Shown: piece after piece, positions 33,540 to 44,206 of the stretch
Position numbering within the stretch: position 1 is the stretch's first letter
Layout: every line of letters starts with the position of its first letter
From: Roseibium sediminicola
GTDB lineage: Bacteria > Pseudomonadota > Alphaproteobacteria > Rhizobiales > Stappiaceae
Direction: 5' to 3'
Length of the DNA stretch: 57,124 nucleotides
Assembly: GCF_023156505.1 (NCBI RefSeq)
Contig: NZ_JALNMJ010000029.1
Span: 1 to 57,124, forward strand
Position numbers and translations under genes: made by a program
Notes under the pieces: generated by a model
What the model was told of the DNA's origin: nothing
The model's input: only the letters and a program-made list of their open reading frames with translations
Databases searched by the model: none

Positions 33540-35045
33540 ATGACAAATTGGCACCCACAGATCCCCGACGGCCAGGGGCCGCTTTACATTCGCCTGGCGG
33601 ACCGGATTGGCGAGGACATTGCAACCGGCACCCTTGCCGCCGGCAGCAAACTGCCACCCCAGCGCGATCTCGCCTACGATCTCGGCGTGACCGTCGGCAC
33701 AATTGGCCGCGCCTATGCGGTGATCCGTCAACGCGGCCTTGTCAGCGGCGAGGTCGGCCGCGGCACCTTTGTGCTCGGCAGCGCTCCCGGTTCGCATCTG
33801 GAAGAAGACCCGAAGCCGGACCTCGACCGGGAGATGCGGAACCCGAACGGCAATGGCGGGGCCTCTGCGCCGTCCTGGCTGCAGGGCGCGATGTCCGTCC
33901 CCAAGGACACGGCCTTTGCCGGCACGCGCATCTCCGTGCCCGCCCCCGAGGCGATCCGGTTCGACAGCACGTCGGCGCCGGAAATCGGCCAGGCCGAAGC
34001 CATATGCCGGCTGACCGCCGAAATCACCCGGGACGCGGCCTATGACATTGCCAGCTATACCCGTACCGTGCCGGACAGCTGGCGCGAGGCGGGACGCATC
34101 TGGCTGTCCCGCTCGGGCTGGGCACCGCCGGAAGGCAGCATCGTCCCCACCACCGGCGCCCAGGCGGCAATCATGGCGATCATCGCCGCAACCACCGCGC
34201 CCGGTGACCAGGTCGCGTTCGAGGAGCTGACCTACAGTTCGATTGCGCGCGGCGCGGCCCTCTCCGGCCGGCGCCCCGTCCCGGTGGCACGGGATGAAGA
34301 AGGACCCCTGCCGGAGGACCTGGCACGGGTCTGTGCCCAGAAACATCCGAAGCTTCTCTTCGTGATGCCGACCATGCACAACCCGACGGTCCATCTCATG
34401 AGCGCACGGCGCCGAGAAGAGATTGTCGCGATTGCCCGCCAGTACAATCTCTGGATCATTGAGGACGAGGTCTACGGTTCCCTGCGCGACACAGATATCG
34501 CGCCAATCGCCGCCCTCGCGCCTGAGCGGACCTTTCATGTGGGCTCGCTGTCGAAATCGGTGACGGCCGGCGTGCGCGGTGGCTGGGTCTCCAGTCCCCT
34601 CTCCCATGCCCAGCGGATCTACACCGCACACAAGATGCTGACCGGCGGCATTTCCTTCCTTCTGGCCGAGCTTTCCGCCCGTCTGGTGCTCTCCGGCGCC
34701 GCGAGCGAATTTCGCACCAAGATCCTTGCCGAAGTCACGGCACGGCAGACGCTGGTGCGTGAGCATCTCGGGACCTATGAGATGGAGACTGCCCCGGAAG
34801 CGCCGTTCCTGTGGTTGAAACTGCCCGATCCGTGGCTTTCAGGCACCTTCAAGGCAGCCGCCGCGGCAGAAAATGTGCTGATCGACGATGAAGACGAGTT
34901 CAAGGCCGGTCGTTCCGGTAAGGTGCATCACCGGGTCCGCATCGGCGTGACCAACCCGATGACCCGAGAGGAAACCGCCAATGGCCTGAAAGTTCTGCAG
35001 GATCTGTTGGAAGACAATTGCGTCTGTTACGACAGTTTCGAGTGA
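33540..35045 (+). CDS. MocR-type PLP-dependent transcriptional regulator
   Basis: The 501-residue protein fuses a GntR-type winged helix (about 10-80: LYIRLADRIGEDIATGTLAAGSKLPPQRDLAYDLGVTVGTIGRAY) to an aspartate-aminotransferase fold (about 130-495). The PLP lysine is Lys339 in VGSLSKSVTAGVRGGW, and EDEVYGSLRD is the usual helix before it. MocR proteins sense vitamin B6 derivatives or amino compounds. No aminotransferase partner is nearby; the facing DUF1127 gene is the only obvious target. Confidence 0.93.
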   Translation: MTNWHPQIPDGQGPLYIRLADRIGEDIATGTLAAGSKLPPQRDLAYDLGVTVGTIGRAYAVIRQRGLVSGEVGRGTFVLGSAPGSHLEEDPKPDLDREMRNPNGNGGASAPSWLQGAMSVPKDTAFAGTRISVPAPEAIRFDSTSAPEIGQAEAICRLTAEITRDAAYDIASYTRTVPDSWREAGRIWLSRSGWAPPEGSIVPTTGAQAAIMAIIAATTAPGDQVAFEELTYSSIARGAALSGRRPVPVARDEEGPLPEDLARVCAQKHPKLLFVMPTMHNPTVHLMSARRREEIVAIARQYNLWIIEDEVYGSLRDTDIAPIAALAPERTFHVGSLSKSVTAGVRGGWVSSPLSHAQRIYTAHKMLTGGISFLLAELSARLVLSGAASEFRTKILAEVTARQTLVREHLGTYEMETAPEAPFLWLKLPDPWLSGTFKAAAAAENVLIDDEDEFKAGRSGKVHHRVRIGVTNPMTREETANGLKVLQDLLEDNCVCYDSFE

Positions 35046-35093
35046 TCGCGGAGAATTCGTCACCGGCCCATTCTCAACATCGCGGACAATGCG

Positions 35094-35167
35094 CTAGTGT
35101 GGTGAATTTGAAATTCGCCTCATTGTTGCAGCGACCATCGAAGCGAATTTCAAATTCACCACACTAG
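35094..35167. repeat. CTAG-ended perfect palindrome 1
   Basis: A 25-base arm (35094-35118: CTAGTGTGGTGAATTTGAAA...) is repeated inverted without mismatch at 35143-35167, around 24 bases. Both ends are CTAG. A related but diverged element follows directly. Confidence 0.92.
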
Positions 35168-35180
35168 AAACATATGCTTG

Positions 35181-35256
35181 CTAGTCACCCTTTTGAATCT
35201 GAAGCTCGTTCCGAGTGTGCCGGGAAATAAGACGAACTTCAGATTCGGGTGACTAG
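35181..35256. repeat. CTAG-ended palindrome 2, diverged sister
   Basis: Left arm 35181-35209 (CTAGTCACCC, TTTTGAATCTGAAGCTCG) pairs with 35232-35256 (ACGAACTTCAGATTC, GGGTGACTAG) apart from a three-base bulge and one mismatch. It has the same size, ends and TTGAA/TCTGAA core as palindrome 1. Confidence 0.9.
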
Positions 35257-35295
35257 GCTCGAAACATGTTCGTTTCTGACTGGAGGGTGTGACAC

Positions 35296-35745
35296 ATGTC
35301 CGAAACCGGCCTCGTTGTCCTGATTGTACCGGCATTCTTTGTGTGTTTCGGGCTGCTATGGTCGGCCATCGTCTTCTTGAGTTCACGCCTGTCCGGCTGG
35401 GCCACCCTGGCACGGCATTATCCGGGATCCGAACCGCAGGGCGGCCAGAGCTGGCACTGGACGAGCGCGCAATTCAGCTGGTTCGCCAGCTACCGCAACA
35501 TTCTCACCGTCAACGTGTCTCCGTCCGGCCTGTTCCTGCGCCCGATCCTGGTCTTCCGGATCGGTCATGAGCCGCTGCTGATCCCGTGGCATGCGATCAC
35601 AAACGGCCAGCGGACAAATCTCTTTTTCACGCAAGGCTTCCGGATCGAGGTCAGCGTTCCCGGCTCCCAACGCACCAAGTCCATTGCCTTTTACGGCAAG
35701 GGCTTGGCGGATGCGCTGGAAGCTCAAGTCGGGACAAGCCGCTAA
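35296..35745 (+). CDS. Single-pass membrane protein with PH-like domain
   Basis: The 149-residue protein starts with one membrane helix (LVVLIVPAFFVCFGLLWSAIVFL, about 6-28). The rest is beta-rich and cytoplasmic in the likely orientation: WHWTSAQFSWFASYRNILTVNVSPSGLFLRPILVFRIGHEPLLIPWHAI. That order of strands recalls bacterial PH (bPH) domains, as an inference. No family was recognised. GGAGGGTGTGAC lies before the ATG. It is downstream of the twin palindromes. Confidence 0.7.
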   Translation: MSETGLVVLIVPAFFVCFGLLWSAIVFLSSRLSGWATLARHYPGSEPQGGQSWHWTSAQFSWFASYRNILTVNVSPSGLFLRPILVFRIGHEPLLIPWHAITNGQRTNLFFTQGFRIEVSVPGSQRTKSIAFYGKGLADALEAQVGTSR

Positions 35746-35766
35746 ACAGCGACAACCATACACTCG

Positions 35767-35876
35767 ACGTCATCCTGAGGAAGCGCGAAACGCTGTCTCG
35801 AAGGACCAGCCAAAAAGAAACATATACATTTGGCCAACCCTTCGAGACGGGCCTGCCGGCCTTCCTCAGGGTGGCG
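35767..35876. repeat. REP-like inverted pair, copy 3
   Basis: CGTCATCCTGAGGAAGCGCG...GTCTCGAAGGACC (35767-35809) and CCCTTCGAGACGGGCC...CTTCCTCAGGGTGGCG (35832-35876). Same family as the pairs at 18.0 and 18.5 kb. Confidence 0.85.
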
Positions 35877-35912
35877 CGGTGCGTAAGATTTCTGCAGCGA
35901 TTCCAGCTGCGC

Positions 35913-36560
35913 TTAACGTGTACCTAGCGCCATCGCCAGCGCACAAAACGCCGGCATGGCGCCGAAGGGCTTTTCCCTGACCTCGACCTCACCGAAGCCT
36001 GCCATACACAAGTCCTCGGCAAATTGGCCGATCCAGGCACGCCCCTCTTCCGCCGACGCGCATTGGCCGCGCGGCTGGTAAGTTGTGGCGAAGGTGCCAC
36101 CGGGTTTCAGACGGGTTTTGACCTCGGCGAGCAGAGCTTGGCGCTCCGTCACGAATTGCAGCACATTGCAGCTGAAGACGGCATCGAAGGCCGCTCCGTG
36201 CGGCAGGCTCTCCAGCGTTCCCTGCCAGAGCTCCAGCCGGTCTGCCGTCAGTGCCGCAGCATGGCGGCGGGCGGCCTGGCGGATCATCAGCTCCGAATGG
36301 TCCAGCCCGGTCACCCTGCAATCGGGTACGCTCGCCAGGACCGCCCCAAGGCCGACGCCCGGTCCGCAGCCGATCTCAAGGACATGCGCCCCGGGGGCCA
36401 AGCTGAGCAGCTCCACCGTCCAGCGGTTGCGGCCGATATTGGAGGCGCGATGGGCCATAATCCAGCCAGCCAGCGCCCCCAACATACCGTGGGGGCGCCG
36501 GAACTGGCCGACAAGGCCAGTGTCATGGCCGATGCCTTCAATGGTGTCAGTCGTCGTCAC
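35913..36560 (-). CDS. Class I SAM-dependent methyltransferase, GTG start
   Basis: The 215-residue enzyme has the S-adenosylmethionine loop VLEIGCGPGVGLG at 60-72, the acidic end of the second strand in RVTGLDHSELM, and FDAVFSCNVLQFV as the post-I motif. GTG at 36558-36560 overlaps the end of the upstream membrane-protein gene by 14 bases. Last gene of the MarR operon. Substrate unknown; the opening GMLGALAGWIMAHRASNIGRNRWTVELL resembles small-molecule methyltransferases. Confidence 0.88.
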   Translation of the reverse strand: MTTTDTIEGIGHDTGLVGQFRRPHGMLGALAGWIMAHRASNIGRNRWTVELLSLAPGAHVLEIGCGPGVGLGAVLASVPDCRVTGLDHSELMIRQAARRHAAALTADRLELWQGTLESLPHGAAFDAVFSCNVLQFVTERQALLAEVKTRLKPGGTFATTYQPRGQCASAEEGRAWIGQFAEDLCMAGFGEVEVREKPFGAMPAFCALAMALGTR

Positions 36561-36804
36561 GGTCCTGCCCCAGACGAAAGGCCGCGCCGCAACCGAAGGC
36601 CAGCAGCATCAGGACCAAAACCGTGGCAAAGGCATCGGAGAAGCGGAGCGCCGGCGCCTGGAAAACCTCCACCGCGGTGGTCGACCAGAACCAGGTCAGG
36701 GCGACGGCCGCAAAGACCAATCCGGCCACGATCTTCAAGACAAGATGGCCTTTCCAGCGTCCGTCGGTTTTGCCCTCATGCGTCTGTTTCAGAATAGCTT
36801 GCAT
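36547..36804 (-). CDS. Small two-helix membrane protein in MarR operon
   Basis: The 85-residue protein has two membrane helices (LVLKIVAGLVFAAVALTWFW and FATVLVLMLLAFGCGAAFRL) and an acidic tail QDRDDD. AGGAG lies eight bases before the ATG at 36802-36804. It overlaps marR by 29 bases upstream and the methyltransferase by 14 bases downstream. Family not recognised. Confidence 0.75.
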   Translation of the reverse strand: MQAILKQTHEGKTDGRWKGHLVLKIVAGLVFAAVALTWFWSTTAVEVFQAPALRFSDAFATVLVLMLLAFGCGAAFRLGQDRDDD

Positions 36805-37264
36805 CGATGTCACTCCTCAGGTCGTTCAGCCGGGTTTGAAACATCCGCAGGGTCCGGCAGGTTTCCTGCAGATCGCCGCCTGTCCAGTCCGCCGCAATGC
36901 GGACCAGAAGGTCTTTTTCCTCCAGGAGGATCGCCTGGAACGTGGCCTGCCCTTCCCTCGTCAGCGCGATCAGCTGCGAGCGCTTGTGGTCCGGGTTCGG
37001 CTGGGAATCGATCAGCCCCAGGGCGTCCAGCCGGTCGACCAGCGCCTGCACGGACTGCCTGGTCATGGACTTGGCCGCCGCCATTTTCGGCACCGGGCTC
37101 GGCCCCTCCTCTGCCAGGTATTCCAGGATTGCCCGAAGTGACGCGGTCAGGCCGCGCGCTTCTAGCATCCGGTCCGACAGGCCGGCCATCAGCCGGAAGG
37201 TCTTCCGGACCTCGCCGATCAGCAGCCGCAGGTCCGCAACTTCGGAGGATTTGTTGGTCTGCAT
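36776..37264 (-). CDS. MarR-family transcriptional regulator
   Basis: The 162-residue protein is a winged-helix MarR regulator: LTASLRAILEYLAEEGPSPVPKMAAAKSMTRQSVQALVDRLDALGLI and the wing with NPDHKRSQLIALTREGQATF. GAGG lies five bases before the ATG at 37262-37264. It leads a three-gene operon with overlapping reading frames. Two palindromes over its own promoter show autorepression; the ligand is unknown. Confidence 0.92.
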   Translation of the reverse strand: MQTNKSSEVADLRLLIGEVRKTFRLMAGLSDRMLEARGLTASLRAILEYLAEEGPSPVPKMAAAKSMTRQSVQALVDRLDALGLIDSQPNPDHKRSQLIALTREGQATFQAILLEEKDLLVRIAADWTGGDLQETCRTLRMFQTRLNDLRSDIDASYSETDA

Positions 37265-37278
37265 CGCCACCTCAAAAT

Positions 37279-37322
37279 TGACAGTCTAACTGTCATATAA
37301 AGCTTGACAGCCTAACTGTCAA
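37279..37322 (-). promoter_or_regulatory. Twin MarR operators on a sigma70-type promoter
   Basis: TGACAG-TCTAA-CTGTCA (37279-37295) and TTGACAG-CCTAA-CTGTCAA (37304-37322) are near-identical palindromes with centres 26 bases apart. On the minus strand TTGACA (37317-37322) and TATATG (37294-37299) form a promoter with a 17-base spacer, so one operator covers the -35 and the other the region from the -10 onward. Confidence 0.88.
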
Positions 37323-37443
37323 TATCTCAGTTTCGAGTGTCGTCACTGCAAAAGCAGATTTTTTTGACCATACCCCCTCGGAGCCATTGCAAACGCTCCG
37401 GCACCATCCCACTTGCCGAATGCGTTTTCTCCGGATCTCAATC

Positions 37444-38409
37444 ATGACCTTCTTCGAAATTCTGCTCGGCCTTGCGCTACTTGTGGCAGGGGGCGATCTG
37501 CTCGTCCGCGGTTCCGTCGGCCTTGCTCAACGCTTCGGCATCTCCGAGCTGCTCATTGGCCTGGTACTCGTCGGCTTCGGTACTTCGACACCGGAACTGA
37601 TGACCAGCGTGCTGGCCGCGCTAAACGGCTCACCCGGCATTGCCGTCGGCAATGTCGCCGGCTCGAACATTGCCAATATTCTACTGATCCTCGGCCTGAC
37701 AGCGCTGATTTTTCCCTTGCGCGTCGAACCGGCTGCTCTCTTGAGGGACGGCCCTGCCAATGCTCTGGCGGCGCTCGCCTTTGCGGGCCTCGCCCTCACC
37801 GGCCTGATCGGCCGCGAAGCCGGTCTTGCTCTGCTCCTTGCCCTCGCTGCCTATCTAGTGATCACCTACCGGATGGAAAAAGGCCAGAAGTCGCCTGCGG
37901 CCGTGCTTCATCGCAGCGAAACGGACCTGGTAATTCCCGAACCCAAACCCTCGAATCTGCCGCTCAATTTGGTGATGGCCTTTGGCGGCCTCGCCATGAT
38001 TCTCGCCGGTGCGCATTTCCTGGTCTCGGGCGCCACCACCTTCGCGCGGGCGGCCGGGATCAGCGACGCCGTCATCGGTGTCACCATCGTTGCCGTCGGC
38101 ACATCCTTGCCCGAGCTGGTGACCTCCGTCATCGCCGCGTTGAAGCGTCAGACCGACATCGCACTCGGCAACATCCTGGGGTCTAACCTCTTCAACATTC
38201 TGGGTATTCTCGGACTGACCGCAGTGATATCTCCGCTGGAGGTGCCGCGCGAAATCATGCAGCTCGACATCTGGGTCCTGCTCGGGGCAACGGCTTTGCT
38301 GCTGGTCTTTGCCATGAGCGGCTGGCGGATCTGCCGCCGGGAAGGCGCGCTCATGCTGCTGACCTATGCCGGCTATACAACCATTATTCTGGCCAATGCC
38401 CTTGGATGA
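37444..38409 (+). CDS. Calcium/sodium antiporter (CaCA, YrbG-like)
   Basis: The 321-residue protein has about ten membrane helices and both inverted alpha-repeats of the Ca2+/cation antiporters: GFGTSTPELMTSV in the first half and AVGTSLPELVTSV in the second, with GNVAGSNIANILLILG and GNILGSNLFNILGILG after them. It exports Ca2+ in exchange for Na+ or H+. The ATG at 37444 (MTFFEILLGL) fits the family. It stands alone before purL. Confidence 0.92.
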   Translation: MTFFEILLGLALLVAGGDLLVRGSVGLAQRFGISELLIGLVLVGFGTSTPELMTSVLAALNGSPGIAVGNVAGSNIANILLILGLTALIFPLRVEPAALLRDGPANALAALAFAGLALTGLIGREAGLALLLALAAYLVITYRMEKGQKSPAAVLHRSETDLVIPEPKPSNLPLNLVMAFGGLAMILAGAHFLVSGATTFARAAGISDAVIGVTIVAVGTSLPELVTSVIAALKRQTDIALGNILGSNLFNILGILGLTAVISPLEVPREIMQLDIWVLLGATALLLVFAMSGWRICRREGALMLLTYAGYTTIILANALG

Positions 38410-38539
38410 GCGGCGATTTGTGGATTTTCTTTGACCCGCCGCTCTCCCCATTTCCCGGACAATCTGTTAAACGGCGGCATCACTGCCAGCCTGCGCCAGC
38501 GCGGCCCGTCCGCAGCGGCCATCTAGATACCGGACCGAC

Positions 38540-40738
<2,199 letters not shown>

Positions 40739-40780
40739 GGCCGTTGCCTGTCAGGCGCTTATAAGAAGGACTGTTGCACA

Positions 40781-41014
40781 ATGCCGATGAACGCGAATGA
40801 GATCGAAACCTTGATCAAGGAGGCGCTGCCCGACGCTCAGGTGGAGATCCGTGACCTGGCGGGCGACGGTGACCACTACGCGGCCAACGTTGTCTCGGAA
40901 GCTTTCCGGGGCAAGAGCCGCGTGCAGCAGCATCAGCTGGTCTACGAGGCCCTGAAGGGCAATATGGGCGGCACGCTGCACGCCCTCGCCCTGCAGACCA
41001 AGGCGCCCGATTGA
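40781..41014 (+). CDS. BolA-family protein
   Basis: The 77-residue protein is a BolA/IbaG homologue: IETLIKEALPDAQVEIRDLAGDGDHYAANVVSEAFRGKSRVQQHQLVYEALKG, with the conserved histidine in QQHQLVY. BolA proteins pair with monothiol glutaredoxins to pass on Fe-S clusters, and grxD is indeed the next gene. Either ATG at 40781 or 40787 could be used; AAGGA precedes both. Confidence 0.93.
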   Translation: MPMNANEIETLIKEALPDAQVEIRDLAGDGDHYAANVVSEAFRGKSRVQQHQLVYEALKGNMGGTLHALALQTKAPD

Positions 41015-41117
41015 GCCGATAGAGCCTGACACGATGCCGCGCAGCCGGCATGTGCCCTTGATTCTGCCGCCCGGGTTCTCCAGATAGGCGGCAAAGAGAC
41101 GACAAAGGACGGACAAC

Positions 41118-41453
41118 ATGAGCATCCAGGACTGGATCAAGAACGAAGTCGACAGCAACGACGTGGTGCTGTTCATGAAAGGCACTCCGAACTTCCCGCA
41201 ATGCGGTTTTTCGGGCCAGGTCGTGCAGATCCTCGACTATGTCGGCGCACCGTATAAAGGCATCAACGTGCTGGAAGACGATGAGCTGCGCAACGGCATC
41301 AAGGAATTCACTAACTGGCCGACGATCCCGCAGCTTTACGTAAAGGGCGAATTTGTCGGCGGCTGCGACATCATCCGCGAGATGTTCCAGAACAAGGAAC
41401 TGCAGGGTTTGCTCAGCGAAAAAGGCGTCGCGACCAGCCAGCAGACGGCCTGA
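41118..41453 (+). CDS. grxD: Monothiol glutaredoxin
   Basis: The 111-residue glutaredoxin has the CGFS active site (Cys29) that binds a bridging Fe-S cluster with glutathione, plus NWPTIPQLYVKGEFVGGCDI, where the TIP loop is typical. It delivers Fe-S clusters together with BolA in the cytoplasm. A strong terminator follows. Confidence 0.96.
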   Translation: MSIQDWIKNEVDSNDVVLFMKGTPNFPQCGFSGQVVQILDYVGAPYKGINVLEDDELRNGIKEFTNWPTIPQLYVKGEFVGGCDIIREMFQNKELQGLLSEKGVATSQQTA

Positions 41454-41483
41454 GCTGGAATCAGTTTCACAAGGAATGCTTGA

Positions 41484-41512
41484 AAGGGGCGGTTTTTCCG
41501 CCCCTTTTTTGA
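41484..41512 (+). terminator. Intrinsic terminator of purL-bolA-grxD
   Basis: AAAGGGGCGG and CCGCCCCTTT pair around TTTTT and run into a T tract. Confidence 0.93.
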
Positions 41513-41526
41513 TGACAAAGTCACTC

Positions 41527-41713
41527 CGTCATTCCGGACGGTCTGCAGCGCAGCTGCATGGCCAGATCCGGAACCCAGCGCACACTTCGCGCCGGAGGCG
41601 CGTCTCTATTAGAAAATTCAAATGCTTGGCTGGTTTCGTGCTCGCTTTCGCTCGCGCTGATGCGCTGGGTTCCGGATCAGCGTGCAGCCACGCTGCACTT
41701 GTCCGGAATGACA
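41527..41713. repeat. Long imperfect inverted repeat, type C
   Basis: CGTCATTCCGGAC...CAGATCCGGAACCCAGCGC on the left mirrors GCGCTGGGTTCCGGATCAGC...CTTGTCCGGAATGAC on the right, with GCGCGAGCGAAAGCGAGC-like palindromes inside. Directly followed by a type B element. Confidence 0.85.
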
Positions 41714-41724
41714 AGTTGAGAAGT

Positions 41725-41853
41725 TCATCATCCCGGACGCAGCGCAGCGTAGACCCGGGACCGGGGAGCCTGGGTCTCTCGTCGGAAATGAGTGAAACCC
41801 GCAAATCATGAGGCTCCCCGGTCCTGGCTCGTGCAGCGCTTGGCCGGGAAGAC
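41725..41853. repeat. Inverted repeat element, type B copy 2
   Basis: TCATCCCGGACGCAGCGCAGCG with CCGGGACCGGGGAGCC mirrored by GGCTCCCCGGTCCTGGCTC...TTGGCCGGGAAGACG. Same family as 22895-23025. Confidence 0.85.
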
Positions 41854-42178
41854 GCCGGTGAGGAAACGCGTTATCCGAGAATATCTGCGATCACAAACCG
41901 CTGGAAACGGATCCCCCTCAGCCGCGCCTCGCTGTCCAGAACGGCTGCTCCTCGGAAAATCCCAGCGTCAAAACCACCTAGGATCGCGAATTATCCAACA
42001 TTAACCCGAATCGAAATCGCCTGAATTGGGGCAAAACCTCGGCAGCAAAGCACGAATCACCTAAGCTGAATGCAAGGTGAATGCGGATGTCAGGGTGAGT
42101 ACAGGTGTGTTCCGCCATTCTCCGACCATATCACGGGGCCCCTTCAAGGAACGGGGCCGGGAAATGGGACCGGGGACA
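41854..42178. other. Intergenic stretch without a supported gene
   Basis: About 325 bases. I see no convincing ORF, RNA gene or terminator. The end should contain the promoter of the small gene at 42179. Confidence 0.5.
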
Positions 42179-42460
42179 ATGAAGAAAATTACTGTTGCAG
42201 CCACCACCACTTTCGCGATCGCACTGGTCGGCGTCAGCCTCGCCTTGTCCGGCGGCGTGAAAACCGACAGCGAATTGCGGCGCGTCGATTGCCAGGCCAT
42301 CACCATGTTCACCCCCGCGCAGAAGAAAAGCGCCGAGGAACTTTGCGCCAATTACGGCGGTGTCGCCGAAAAGGACGCACTGCCCAGCGACGAGGGTCTG
42401 GTGATCCTGGTCCGCAACCAGCCCATGGGCGGATTTGTCGGCGAGAACACGCTGCACTGA
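42179..42460 (+). CDS. Small exported or membrane-anchored protein, unknown
   Basis: GGGGACA precedes the ATG at 42179. The 93-residue product starts MKKITVAATTTFAIALVGVSLALSGGV, a signal peptide or anchor, and continues with TDSELRRVDCQAITMFTPAQKKSAEELCANYGG; two cysteines may form a disulfide. The end is IVLVRN-like (LVILVRNQPMGGFVGENTLH). Not recognised. Confidence 0.65.
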   Translation: MKKITVAATTTFAIALVGVSLALSGGVKTDSELRRVDCQAITMFTPAQKKSAEELCANYGGVAEKDALPSDEGLVILVRNQPMGGFVGENTLH

Positions 42461-42485
42461 AGGCAGTCATCCGTAATGGGCCCGC

Positions 42486-44039
42486 TCAGCCAACCTTGAC
42501 GGCACAGGCGGCCACAGGCTCCTTGACGTTGTGCAGGTCGACCGCCCCAAGGCTTTCCAGCTGAAATCCGGCATCCGCCGCGACATCTACTGTCGCCACC
42601 ACCGGGTGACCGGCCACCTTACCGTATTCGCCGAGACGGGCCGCGATATTGGCGGCACTGCCGATCACGGTGAAATCCAGCCGTTCCTTCGATCCGACAT
42701 TGCCATAGGTGACCTCGCCAAAGGCGATGCCGATCGCGCAGGCGAGTGCAATGTCGTCCGATTCCGGATCGGGATCCTTCAGCTTGGCAACGATTTCTTC
42801 TGAGCTTTGAAGCGCGTGGCGGCAGGCCGCGCCATGGCCGGAACTGGCCGGGAAGATCGCCAGGACCGCGTCGCCGATGAATTTCAGCACCTCGCCCTCA
42901 TGGGCATTGACGATTTCCGTGGTGATTTCGAAGAAGCGGTTGAGCTGGGTGACATAGGCCTCCCGGCCAAGCTCCGTTTCCAGCCGGGTCGAGTGACGCA
43001 GATCGCAGAACAGGATCGCCGCATCGATGACATCGCCATCACCGCGCCGGATCTTGCCGCCGAGCACCCGGGCGCCGGTGCGCTTGCCGAGATAGGTCTC
43101 CAGAAGCGACGTTGCGTTGGAGGTCAGCGCGAACACCTCGAACAGCCGGCTGATCAGCGCCGAGCATTCGAAAATCAGCCCCAGATTGGCGGTGGTGAAA
43201 CCGTTCGGATGGTCGGAAGCGAGAGTCAGTACATTGATGCGGCCGTCGGAAAAAGGCAGCGGCATGGCGACATAATCGGTGACGCCCTGCTCCTTCAGAT
43301 CTTCCATGATCGGAAAATTGAATTCGTCCGGATTGGTGTCGAGCTTCTGGCGCACTCCGCCGAGCCCCTCGGCGACATGCTGGAAGGGGCTGTCCCGGAA
43401 GACCGGGCTTTCCAGGATGTCGTAGGACGGATAGCGGCTGGTGACCTCTTCCTTGTCGCGGAACCAAATGCAGTTCTGCCCGGCGATCATCGGATGCAGC
43501 GACCAGATCAGGATGCTCATGCGGGCAACAGCGATGCCGTCTTCCACCAGCTTATTGCCGAGTGCCGCCAGCAGCTCTTCCGGCGTTTTCGCCGTCCAGG
43601 CCTCCCGGAGCAGCCAGTCGACCACTGGCCCGGTGATGTTGCCTGCCGGCAGCGTTTCGACCGCCTTGCCGTCGTGTTCGATGCGCGACGCCACGCCGGG
43701 CATGAAGGCAAAGCAGCCGTCGACCGCCTGTCCTTCCGGCAAGGCTCTCGGATAGTGCCAGGCGCCGTTTTCAATGCGCTCCCCGCCAAAATGGACATGC
43801 CTGTAGTAGGCCGTGCCTTTGAACGGGCAGAAGGTCTTGTGGTCCTTTGCCGGTTCCAGTTCCGCCAGAATGTCCTCTTCCGGGAAATAGACCACCGGCG
43901 GCAGCCGGGTCTCGTACATGACCCGGGCCCGGGTCGAGCGGGCGATCATTTGGTCTCCCCGCCAGGCGATCACCTCACCGGAAAGGGGTTCCACCACGAT
44001 GCCGTAGTCGTTGGAAGTCTGTTGCGCGCGCAAGGTCAT
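42486..44039 (-). CDS. DUF427 domain fused to class III adenylate/guanylate cyclase
   Basis: The protein of about 517 residues has an N-terminal DUF427 domain (about 8-115: GEVIAWRGDQMIARSTRARVMYETRLPPVVYFP and HKTFCPFKGTAYY), a middle region with GAF-like character (about 130-320) and a C-terminal class III cyclase domain from about 338 (FCDLRHSTRLETELG and LKFIGDAVLAIFP, holding the two metal aspartates). It should make cAMP or cGMP. The ATG at 44037-44039 is chosen; the frame is open to a TTG at 44132, but neither has a clear ribosome binding site. No membrane segment. Confidence 0.85.
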   Translation of the reverse strand: MTLRAQQTSNDYGIVVEPLSGEVIAWRGDQMIARSTRARVMYETRLPPVVYFPEEDILAELEPAKDHKTFCPFKGTAYYRHVHFGGERIENGAWHYPRALPEGQAVDGCFAFMPGVASRIEHDGKAVETLPAGNITGPVVDWLLREAWTAKTPEELLAALGNKLVEDGIAVARMSILIWSLHPMIAGQNCIWFRDKEEVTSRYPSYDILESPVFRDSPFQHVAEGLGGVRQKLDTNPDEFNFPIMEDLKEQGVTDYVAMPLPFSDGRINVLTLASDHPNGFTTANLGLIFECSALISRLFEVFALTSNATSLLETYLGKRTGARVLGGKIRRGDGDVIDAAILFCDLRHSTRLETELGREAYVTQLNRFFEITTEIVNAHEGEVLKFIGDAVLAIFPASSGHGAACRHALQSSEEIVAKLKDPDPESDDIALACAIGIAFGEVTYGNVGSKERLDFTVIGSAANIAARLGEYGKVAGHPVVATVDVAADAGFQLESLGAVDLHNVKEPVAACAVKVG

Positions 44040-44206
44040 GGGAAAGAGATAGGCAAGGACGGAATGCCTGTCCAGACAAACCGTTTCCGCATTGATGGCC
44101 CAGGCTTCAGCGACCGGATTCAATTCAGACAATCAGACGACTTAAGATTTCTGCAAGTTGATATGGGTACCTTACGGCACCTGCGGTAGTTGACCTGGAG
44201 ACGTAA

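Noticed and set aside
41527..41853. Possible CRISPR array because of repeated CCGGAA/CCGGGA motifs
   Set aside because: The motifs are inverted arms of palindromes, not regularly spaced direct repeats, and no cas gene is near.
41792..42004. 70-codon open frame in the repeat region
   Set aside because: It starts inside a type B repeat and has no coding signal.
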